From Spirochaetota bacterium (GTDB lineage Bacteria; Spirochaetota; Spirochaetia; Treponematales; Treponemataceae): a stretch of DNA of 11,447 bases. Positions 6,039 to 11,447 of the stretch are shown here, one piece after another. The notes beneath the pieces are model-generated. The model had not been told where the DNA came from, did not search any database, and worked only from the letters and a program-made list of their open reading frames with translations. The stretch spans positions 1 to 11,447 of the forward strand of contig JAKPSR010000170.1 of the NCBI GenBank assembly GCA_029571425.1, given 5' to 3'. Position 1 is the first letter of the stretch. Each line of letters begins with the position of its first letter. The position numbers and the translations under genes are program-made.

Positions 6039-8060
6039 ATCGAACGCCTCGGCGTACTTGCCCTCGGCGCGCAGTATCTCTCCCTCGTGGTCGAAGACGA
6101 CGGCGATGTCGTTGTTGTCGTTTAGCAGGGTCTTGATGTCTTCGCGGGCTTTCTCGAATTGGGCCGGGGTGAACTCGACCTTCTTCATCTCGAACCGGAC
6201 GGTGCCGATGAGCTCGCCCGACTTACCCGCCTCCCACGAGACATTGTAGCTGAAGAACTCGCTGGGTACCGTCTTCGGCTCGGGGATGCCGCGCGCCTTG
6301 AAGCCGGCCGGCGGCTTGATCGTCGCGATGAGCCGGTAGGAGAAAGGAACGTTGAGTCGGAAAGGGGCCTTGCGCGGCTCGACCTTTTCGTCGATCAGGG
6401 GAGAGGGGAAGCACCCGCGGAGATTATTGAGGTTGATGACCGCCTGGGCCGTCGTGTCCTCGGTAAACGCCTTATTTGTCTTCGCCCCGCCTAGCACGAT
6501 GGCGTACGGGCCCGAGAAGTCGCGCGGGTCGTTCCACTCCACGCGGGGCGCGTCCTTGATCCCGTAGTAATTCTCGAGGTAACCCGAGTAGTCCTTGCGG
6601 GTCCGCTCGGGGTCCTTGTAGAGCTGGGCGTTGCGGTAATAGCTGTCGAGGGCGCCGAGGTACTCGGTACGCTCGACGACCGAGCCCTTGCCCGAGTCGG
6701 CCATGACGATCTCGCGGAACTCGGCGGTTAGGTTATCAGCCGAGGTCATCTCGGGGGTGCGCACCAGGCTCTTCTGGCCCGGGCGCGCGATCAGCGAGTA
6801 GCGGTATTGGTCGTAGAAGGGCAGGGTGGCGGAGTAGTTCAGCTCGACCGTCGGGTCGAACCATATCCCCGCGCCGTCCTCGACGAAGACGATCGCGTGG
6901 TCGAATTTCCCGATGCCGGGAAGCTCGGGGTCGACGTCGGTGCCCGGCCCGGTGTTGACGAGGCTCACCCACGCCTTGTACCCGGCCGAGCGGAGCAGGG
7001 CCACGAGCATGGTGGCTTTGTCTTTGCAGTCGCCGTAGCCGCGGGCGATAACCTCGCTGGGCTTGTACGGGACGATGCTGTTAAGCCCGAGCTCCATGCC
7101 GGTATATCGGACGCGCTCGTTGATCCAGCGCGACGCGGCGACGATGGCGGCCTTCGGGTCCTTGCGGGGAAGGTTGAGCTCCTTCGGCGGGGCGAAGGAA
7201 TCGGACGAGAGGACTCGCTCGATCTCGGCGGAATACGCGGTCGCGAGGGTCTTCCACTCGGGCGCGTTCGAGACCTCGACCTTGGATCGCTGGCGGTAGT
7301 CGGGCGGCGGGAAGTCCTCGGTGTCCTTCGAGGGCTCTTGGTTCTTCGCCTCCCACGTGAGCACGCGCATTCCGTCCTTCTCGGAGGATGTTTGCGCGAC
7401 GTCGCTAAGCGCGTAGGTCTTGAAGGAAACGTTCATCCCTTTCGGGTAGGTGACGGTGTATTTGTTTCGCCCGACGGGGATCATGCGGGAGAAATACCAA
7501 AAGTCGTCCAGGCCGCTCCCGGCGAGCAGGGGCCGGCTGACGGTGACGAACTCCTCCTCGACGACGCTCCCGATCACCACGTTGGGGAAAGGGACGCGAA
7601 AGCGCCGGAAGTCGGTGTATTGAAGGCTGTCGTCCGAGCCCCGCGAGACCTCCATCAGGTCCTTTTCGGAAACCTCGTAGGTGGAACCGTCCGGGTTGAT
7701 GACGCGCGCCCGGATCGTCGGCTTGTCCTGATGCCAGGGACTCCACCCGAGCTCGGCGCTCGACCAGTTCTTTAGTCCCTCGTCCGTCTCGATGCGGTAC
7801 ACGAACGAGGATCGGCTTTCCAGGCTCCCATCAGCCCGGTAGATCGTCTGTCCCTCAGCGTAGAGGATGGTGACCGCGCGGCTCTCGCCGGGGTAATGGA
7901 TCGAGTCAGCGGCTCGGCGGACCGCGGCGGCGTCGGGCGAGAAAAGCCCGGCATCCCAGGGCCCGCCCGTGTACCAGCCAGGTTCTTTAGCCGAGGCAAG
8001 CGCGCCGATGAGGGCGATGACGACGAAAAAAAAGGGTTTCTTGCATGTGGTGTATTGCAT
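6036..8060 (-). CDS. secreted DUF3857/transglutaminase-like protein (N-terminal part of an interrupted gene)
   Basis: As far as the TGA the gene encodes 674 residues. A signal peptide is likely (MQYTTCKKPF, then a hydrophobic core to LASA at about 24), so it should act in the periplasm or envelope. DUF3857 covers about 60-220, and a transglutaminase-like domain follows at about 300-420 with an intact catalytic triad: C345 in GYGDCKDKA, H388 in KFDHAIVF and D402 in WFDPTVEL. A beta-rich region (about 420-640) leads to the beginning of a TPR at the stop. Such proteins often end in TPRs; their substrates are mostly unknown, and peptidase or amide-transfer chemistry is inferred from the fold. ATG 8060 is preferred to ATG 8072 because the GGGG at 8074-8077 is at a workable distance only from 8060. 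The frame is open far upstream, but that part is antisense to the divergent TPR gene. A palindrome in the leader overlaps the putative Shine-Dalgarno. Confidence 0.88.
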   Translation of the reverse strand: MQYTTCKKPFFFVVIALIGALASAKEPGWYTGGPWDAGLFSPDAAAVRRAADSIHYPGESRAVTILYAEGQTIYRADGSLESRSSFVYRIETDEGLKNWSSAELGWSPWHQDKPTIRARVINPDGSTYEVSEKDLMEVSRGSDDSLQYTDFRRFRVPFPNVVIGSVVEEEFVTVSRPLLAGSGLDDFWYFSRMIPVGRNKYTVTYPKGMNVSFKTYALSDVAQTSSEKDGMRVLTWEAKNQEPSKDTEDFPPPDYRQRSKVEVSNAPEWKTLATAYSAEIERVLSSDSFAPPKELNLPRKDPKAAIVAASRWINERVRYTGMELGLNSIVPYKPSEVIARGYGDCKDKATMLVALLRSAGYKAWVSLVNTGPGTDVDPELPGIGKFDHAIVFVEDGAGIWFDPTVELNYSATLPFYDQYRYSLIARPGQKSLVRTPEMTSADNLTAEFREIVMADSGKGSVVERTEYLGALDSYYRNAQLYKDPERTRKDYSGYLENYYGIKDAPRVEWNDPRDFSGPYAIVLGGAKTNKAFTEDTTAQAVINLNNLRGCFPSPLIDEKVEPRKAPFRLNVPFSYRLIATIKPPAGFKARGIPEPKTVPSEFFSYNVSWEAGKSGELIGTVRFEMKKVEFTPAQFEKAREDIKTLLNDNNDIAVVFDHEGEILRAEGKYAEAFD

Positions 8061-8074
8061 GGTAGAGAGCATAC

Positions 8075-8101
8075 CCCACTTTCTAAGGAAAAAAAAGTGG
8101 G
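8075..8101. repeat. 8 bp inverted repeat in the divergent intergenic region
   Basis: CCCACTTT (8075-8082) and AAAGTGGG (8094-8101) are a perfect inverted repeat around 11 bases. In the leader of the minus-strand DUF3857 gene, the second arm of the RNA hairpin is AAAGUGGG, which overlaps the only purine-rich Shine-Dalgarno candidate. It could hide that site, or be an operator. It is not followed by a T-run on the plus strand, so it is not a plus-strand terminator. Confidence 0.5.
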
Positions 8102-8131
8102 AAGGGGCGTTAGTTTTTAGGGGGGCGTTTA

Positions 8132-8140
8132 TGGTATAAT
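8132..8140 (+). promoter_or_regulatory. extended -10 promoter of the TPR/basic-tail gene
   Basis: TGGTATAAT: a TG motif one base before a perfect TATAAT at 8135-8140. The -35 region, near 8112-8117, is weak, as is usual for extended -10 promoters. Only 10 nt separate the box from the ATG at 8151, so the expected start is near 8147, giving a leader of about 4 nt. On the opposite strand the same spot reads TATTAT (8141-8136), which could serve the divergent gene. Confidence 0.65.
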
Positions 8141-8150
8141 AGCGGGATAC

Positions 8151-10370
8151 ATGAAGAAGACCTGGTTCGACACCCAGTTTCCCCTCGCCCTTACGGCCGG
8201 GCAGGAACGGGACTACCGCAAGGCCATCACCATCCTCGAGGACCTCGCGGCCCGAGGCTACGCGGACGGGACGGCCGAGGACGACAGGACCGCGCACCCC
8301 GAGGTATATCTCTATCTCGCTAGGTCCTGGCACGCCGAGCGCATGAGCGCGCGCGCGGCCACCTGCGCGCGGGCCTACGTGGGCCTTTGCCCCGACGACG
8401 GGGCCGGTTGGTTCTTTCTCGGCCGCATCGCCCTCTCCGATGGGCTCGTCGCCCGCGCCGTCGCCGCCTTTCAGCGAAGCGTCTCGCTGAACCCGGAGTC
8501 GGTCGACGCGCGCGCCGCGCTCGGCGCCGCCTACCTCAAGATGCGGAAGCCCTCGCTCGCCCGCGCGACCTTCGAGGAGGCGCTTCGCCTCGCGCCCGGC
8601 GACGAGCGGCTGAACCATGGGTATCGGAACGCCCTCTTCGTCGAGGCCGTGCGTACCCTCAAGCGCGGCGACGCGGAGACCGCGCGCCAGATGCTCACCT
8701 TCCTCATCGACAACGACCTCGACGGGGTCGCCCCCCGCCTCTACCTGGCGCACGCGCTCCGCGAGCTCGGGTACCGCGCGGAGGCGCTGAGTCAGTACGA
8801 GGCCGCCCTCGAATTCGCCCCCGACGACGAGGCCCTTCGCTGGTATCCCGCGTCGCTGCTTCTCGAGATGGGGGAGACCGCTCGCGCGGGCGAGCTCATC
8901 GCCGCCCTTGGTGGGATGCCCGGCGACCGCGCGCCGTCGACGCAGGCGATCGACCTCACGATCGTGCGCGGCCACCTAGAGGCCGGCGAGTGGGGCAAGG
9001 CCGCCCAGGCCGCCCGCATGTACATCAAGACCTACGGTCCCGACGCGCAGGTGCACGCCCTGATGGGAGAGGCGCAGCGGAACCTCGGGAAATACGCCGA
9101 GGCGATCAACCACTTCCGCCGCTCGTTCGAGATCGATAAGTCGAATCCCGCGCCCCTCTATGGGGTCATCCTGGCGTACGTGGCCTCGGGCGACTGGGAG
9201 GGATTGAAAGCCGAGCTCGTGCGCGCTCGCCGCGCCGGCCTCGATGAGGACACCGTCGATTACTACGCGGTCATCGCGGGAGGGCACCTCGACGCCGATC
9301 CCGAGCGGCTCCTTCCCGCCGTCCAGGACCAGGTGCGTCGCCACGGCGCCGAGCCCGATCTCGTTTCCATCCTCGCGCGTACCTACTTCCGGCTGGGCCT
9401 CGCCGACCTCGCGATCGGGTGGTACGAGAAATCGGTGGCGCTCGAGCCGGGCAACGAGGAAGCACGTCTCGGGCTCATCGCCTGCCTCGAGACCCTCGGC
9501 TCAACGGACGCCCTCGACGAGGCGTACGCCGCCTTCCTCTCCCAGTGGGGCGACAACGAGTCCATCAGGCGCGAGTACGTCACCTTCCTCGCGAAGGTCG
9601 GGAAATGGGCCGAGGCCGCCGATCAACTCGAGTTCCTCTCGCGCGAGTCCGCCTCGGAGGCCGTGCTGCGCCAGCTCGCCTTCTATCGGCGAAAGGCTGG
9701 GCAGTTCCGAAGCGCGGCGATACTGTACCGCGACATGCTCAGGAAGAAGCCGGATAACCGTGTGCTTCTTGGGAACCTTGTCTTTTGCCTGGACCGGATG
9801 GGGCAGGCGGGCCTCGCGGCCCGGCTCATGGCCGAGGCAAACAAGGCGTTCAAGCCCGACGCGGAGAGCATGCTGATCGAGGGTGTCCTTCGCGCCCGAG
9901 CCGGCGACGACGCGGGCGCACTCGCCGTGTTCCGCAAGGTCATCGACCGATATCCCAAGGACCCGCGGGGTTGGGAGCGGGTCGCCGCGATATACCGGCG
10001 GAAAGGCGTCGGCGAGATGGCGGCGACCTTCGAGCAAAAGGCGCGCGAGCTCGGCGGCGGGAATCGCTCGCATGGCTCGGGCTCGCATTCGGGGGCGATC
10101 TGGTCGCCCAGCGGCCGCGAAGCGACGCCCCTTGCCGGCGGGACGCCCGCGAGAAGAAAGCCCGCGCAGGCGAGAAAGCCGGCTTCCCCAAAGAAGTCGG
10201 CGCCGCCGAGGAAAGCCTCGCCCGTGAAAACCGCGGTCGTGAAGAAGTCCGCGACGACAAAAAAGCCGAGTCCGAAGAAAGCGGCCCCGAAGAAGGCCGC
10301 GACTAAGGCGAAGCCCGCCCAGGCGAAAAAAAACGCCGCGAGGAAATCCCCCGCGGCGAAAAAGCGATAA
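8151..10370 (+). CDS. cytoplasmic TPR protein with a histone-H1-like basic tail
   Basis: 739 residues without signal peptide or membrane segment. Residues 15 to about 640 are almost all TPR-type helical pairs, for example GWFFLGRIALSDGLVARAVA near 86, NLGKYAEAINHFRRSFEIDK near 308 and RLGLADLAIGWYEKSVALEP near 412. After a Gly/Ser-rich linker, residues 663-739 are a tail of Lys, Ala, Pro and Arg with PKK, AKK and SPKK-like steps, resembling bacterial histone-H1-like proteins. The TPR part should form a solenoid for protein partners. The tail may bind nucleic acid or acidic polymers, which is inferred from composition only. I recall a TPR gene after pta in T. pallidum (TP0095), which may be the counterpart; whether that one has the tail I cannot say. 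The ATG at 8151 is the only plausible early start, with no Shine-Dalgarno and a -10 box 10 nt upstream. It ends 12 bp from the convergent small gene. Confidence 0.9.
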   Translation: MKKTWFDTQFPLALTAGQERDYRKAITILEDLAARGYADGTAEDDRTAHPEVYLYLARSWHAERMSARAATCARAYVGLCPDDGAGWFFLGRIALSDGLVARAVAAFQRSVSLNPESVDARAALGAAYLKMRKPSLARATFEEALRLAPGDERLNHGYRNALFVEAVRTLKRGDAETARQMLTFLIDNDLDGVAPRLYLAHALRELGYRAEALSQYEAALEFAPDDEALRWYPASLLLEMGETARAGELIAALGGMPGDRAPSTQAIDLTIVRGHLEAGEWGKAAQAARMYIKTYGPDAQVHALMGEAQRNLGKYAEAINHFRRSFEIDKSNPAPLYGVILAYVASGDWEGLKAELVRARRAGLDEDTVDYYAVIAGGHLDADPERLLPAVQDQVRRHGAEPDLVSILARTYFRLGLADLAIGWYEKSVALEPGNEEARLGLIACLETLGSTDALDEAYAAFLSQWGDNESIRREYVTFLAKVGKWAEAADQLEFLSRESASEAVLRQLAFYRRKAGQFRSAAILYRDMLRKKPDNRVLLGNLVFCLDRMGQAGLAARLMAEANKAFKPDAESMLIEGVLRARAGDDAGALAVFRKVIDRYPKDPRGWERVAAIYRRKGVGEMAATFEQKARELGGGNRSHGSGSHSGAIWSPSGREATPLAGGTPARRKPAQARKPASPKKSAPPRKASPVKTAVVKKSATTKKPSPKKAAPKKAATKAKPAQAKKNAARKSPAAKKR
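10326..10358 (-). terminator. minus-strand intrinsic terminator inside the TPR gene's Lys-tail codons
   Basis: On the minus strand, CGCCGCG (10358-10352), a loop of 11 bases, CGCGGCG (10340-10334) and then eight T residues (10333-10326). It would end transcripts of the small secreted protein gene 25 bp or more after its stop. It is encoded antisense to the Lys-rich tail, whose AAA codons supply the T-run. Confidence 0.7.
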
Positions 10371-10390
10371 GCGCCCGCGTCCTTATCGCT
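10359..10390 (-). terminator. hairpin spanning both stop codons of the convergent genes, with a short minus-strand T-run
   Basis: AGCGATAAG (10363-10371) and CTTATCGCT (10382-10390) are a perfect 9 bp inverted repeat around 10 bases. Each arm holds the CGA-TAA end of one of the two convergent genes. On the minus strand it is followed by TTTTT (10363-10359), overlapping the arm by one base, so it should act as a first terminator for the small secreted protein gene. On the plus strand no T-run follows. Confidence 0.6.
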
Positions 10391-10754
10391 GAAGCTCCAT
10401 GTCCACGGCGTAGTCTTTCTCCGTCCATTCGGGATTGATCTTCATGCTCAGCCCGAGGTCGGTCGTCTTCTTCGTGAAGACGTAACTCCGCTCGGCGTCC
10501 GCGCAGGCGAACGAGAGCGTTACCTCGCCGACGCCGACGTCTACTTTCAGTCCCGATATCTTGCCTTCAAAGTCGTAGACGACCGAGCCGTCCCTATCGA
10601 GGATCCTAATACCGTCGGCCCCAAATTCCCACACGGCGTCCCAATTCGGGTCGAGCCATCGTCCTTTCGGGAATTGCCCAAGATCGATTTCCGCCGCGAA
10701 GGCCGACGCGACGATTACGAGTGCGACCAGCGCGGTCGCGATGATTCGTTTCAT
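10383..10754 (-). CDS. small secreted protein of unknown function
   Basis: 123 residues, not recognised. Residues 1-20 are a clear signal peptide (MKRIIATALVALVIVASAFA) with cleavage likely before AEID and no lipobox Cys, so a soluble periplasmic or exported protein is expected. The mature part has a beta-rich look with alternating hydrophobic residues: GRWLDPNWDAVWEFGADGIR, VVYDFEGKI, VGEVTLSFAC and YVFTKKTTDLG. This is reminiscent of small lipocalin-like or beta-sandwich domains, but that is only an impression. There is one Cys. The ATG at 10754 is chosen over upstream starts because AAGGAGA lies 4 nt before it and the signal peptide begins there. It is divergent from ferritin and has two tandem terminators downstream. 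Confidence 0.85.
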   Translation of the reverse strand: MKRIIATALVALVIVASAFAAEIDLGQFPKGRWLDPNWDAVWEFGADGIRILDRDGSVVYDFEGKISGLKVDVGVGEVTLSFACADAERSYVFTKKTTDLGLSMKINPEWTEKDYAVDMELQR

Positions 10755-10782
10755 AAGTTCTCCTTGTGAGCGTAGTGACTTA

Positions 10783-10811
10783 ATGATAATGAACGGGCAT
10801 CGGAAATGCAA
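10783..10811 (-). promoter_or_regulatory. probable promoter of the small secreted protein gene
   Basis: On the minus strand TTGCAT (10811-10806), a 17 bp spacer and TATCAT (10788-10783). The -10 matches five of six bases; the -35 keeps TTG only. The region also contains TAATGATAAT (10781-10790), which resembles part of a Fur box, but the other half-site is missing. Confidence 0.4.
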
Positions 10812-10821
10812 ATCGCGTCAT

Positions 10822-10850
10822 TTGACGGCGCGGTGCGGCAAGCTTATATT
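10822..10850 (+). promoter_or_regulatory. ferritin promoter
   Basis: TTGACG (10822-10827), a 17 bp spacer and TATATT (10845-10850): five of six matches in each box at ideal spacing. The expected start is near 10857, giving a leader of about 25 nt that carries GGGGAGGA (10867-10874) before the ATG at 10882. Confidence 0.75.
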
Positions 10851-10881
10851 TCAGGTATCTCAACAAGGGGAGGAACGAACT

Positions 10882-11379
10882 ATGAGCGAAAAACTAATCG
10901 CCGCGATCAACGAGCAGATCAACAAGGAGTTTTACTCGTCATACCTCTACCTCGCGATGGCGGCCCATTTCGACGCCAACGCCCTGCCGGGCTTCGCGCG
11001 GTGGATGAAGGTCCAGTCCCAGGAGGAGTGGGGGCATGGGATGCGCTTCTACGAGTATCTCGCCGATATCGGCGAGCCGGTCGTCCTTAAGCCGATCGCC
11101 CTCCCGCCGCTGAAGTTCGGGAGCCCGCGCGAGGTGTTCAACCAGGTACTCGAGCACGAGATCGCGGTGACCGCCTCGATAAACGCCCTCTTCGAGCTCG
11201 CCCGCAAGGAAGGCGACCCGAAGACCGAGGTGATGCTCCACTGGTTCATCGACGAGCAGGTCGAGGAGGAGAAGAACGCCCGCGACATACTCGATCAGCT
11301 TTCGATGGCCGGGGACCAAAGCTTCGGCATCGCCTTCCTTGACCGCAGCGTGCTGGGCGCGCGCAAGGCGGACGATTAG
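10882..11379 (+). CDS. ftnA: bacterial non-haem ferritin
   Basis: Iron-storage protein expected to form a 24-subunit cytoplasmic shell that oxidises Fe(II) and stores ferric mineral. The 165 residues match the FtnA length. Ferroxidase ligands are in place: E16 (NKEFYSSYLYLAM), E49 and H52 (QEEWGHGMRFYEY), E93 (LEHEIAVTASI), Q126 and E129 (DEQVEEEKNARDIL). They are offset by one from the E. coli FtnA numbering. No haem-ligand Met of bacterioferritin is in the expected place, and the LPPLKFGSPREVF loop is typical of FtnA. The start is fixed by GGGGAGGA 7 nt upstream. It appears monocistronic with its own strong promoter. No clear intrinsic terminator follows; the next gene's promoter begins within about 30 bp of the TAG. 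The ferritin class is firm; the symbol is by similarity. Confidence 0.95.
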   Translation: MSEKLIAAINEQINKEFYSSYLYLAMAAHFDANALPGFARWMKVQSQEEWGHGMRFYEYLADIGEPVVLKPIALPPLKFGSPREVFNQVLEHEIAVTASINALFELARKEGDPKTEVMLHWFIDEQVEEEKNARDILDQLSMAGDQSFGIAFLDRSVLGARKADD

Positions 11380-11412
11380 CCCTTTTCGCTTTCGTTTTCG
11401 CCGGGGCCGTTG

Positions 11413-11442
11413 TATACTCTAAAGTCGTACGCGATAAGGAGG
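11413..11442 (+). promoter_or_regulatory. promoter -10 and ribosome binding site of a gene beyond the right edge
   Basis: TATACT (11413-11418) looks like a -10 box, and AAGGAGG (11436-11442) is a near-ideal Shine-Dalgarno ending 5 nt before the window ends. A plus-strand start codon is expected within a few bases past 11447. The -35 region is T-rich but unclear. Confidence 0.6.
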
Positions 11443-11447
11443 CGGCA

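Noticed and set aside
4029..6125. 698-codon plus-strand ORF
   Set aside because: It is a high-GC shadow of the minus-strand TPR frame, with Arg/Val/Glu/Gly-biased, non-protein-like composition and no ribosome binding site.
6807..7775. 322-codon plus-strand ORF
   Set aside because: It is antisense to the DUF3857/transglutaminase gene, whose catalytic motifs are clear in the other frame.
8061..8975. N-terminal extension of the DUF3857 frame to position 8975
   Set aside because: The extension is antisense to the 8151 TPR gene, and a signal peptide begins at ATG 8060, which would be internal otherwise.
1..11447. CRISPR array, tRNA, rRNA, insertion sequence or prophage
   Set aside because: No regularly spaced repeats, cloverleaf-like sequences, transposase or phage proteins were seen on either strand.

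Overview
The window is a high-GC bacterial chromosome segment that most resembles a spirochaete of the Treponema/Spirochaeta group. This placement is an inference: it rests on the gene mix (phosphate acetyltransferase, a bactofilin and several TPR proteins) and on a memory that pta sits beside a TPR gene in Treponema pallidum. Nothing in the window, such as an rRNA gene, settles it. There are no tRNA or rRNA genes, insertion sequences, CRISPR arrays or phage genes.

Layout. From about 2000 down to position 1 on the minus strand is a tight cluster: bactofilin, a small secreted TPR protein (3 bp downstream), and the tRNA methylthiotransferase mtaB (10 bp downstream), which runs off the left edge. 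A strong sigma-70-type promoter lies over the end of the gene upstream of it, a TyrA-like prephenate dehydrogenase. That gene is divergent from pta (plus strand, 2815-3819), which has its own promoter, a good Shine-Dalgarno and a textbook intrinsic terminator. From 8060 down to 3906 on the minus strand is one long reading frame: signal peptide, DUF3857, transglutaminase-like domain with an intact Cys-His-Asp triad, then TPRs. A single in-frame TGA at 6036-6038 splits it into two ORFs. Divergent from it is a cytoplasmic TPR protein (8151-10370) with a Lys/Ala/Pro-rich, histone-H1-like tail. A small secreted protein (10383-10754, minus) converges on that gene, and a ferritin (10882-11379, plus) is divergent from the small protein. 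A promoter and ribosome binding site for a further plus-strand gene lie at the right edge.

How the genes relate. Most are unrelated housekeeping genes: Pta in acetyl-CoA/acetyl-phosphate metabolism, TyrA in tyrosine synthesis, MtaB in tRNA modification, ferritin in iron storage. The bactofilin, the secreted TPR protein and the DUF3857-transglutaminase-TPR protein suggest cell-envelope or cytoskeletal roles, but no single pathway ties the window together.

The points most worth checking are: (1) the in-frame TGA, which falls inside a TPR helix whose register is kept on both sides; (2) TATAAT boxes placed so close to the start codons of bactofilin and the 8151 TPR gene that their mRNAs would be nearly leaderless; (3) the basic tail of the TPR protein, whose Lys-codon A-runs double as T-tracts of two minus-strand terminators for the convergent gene.
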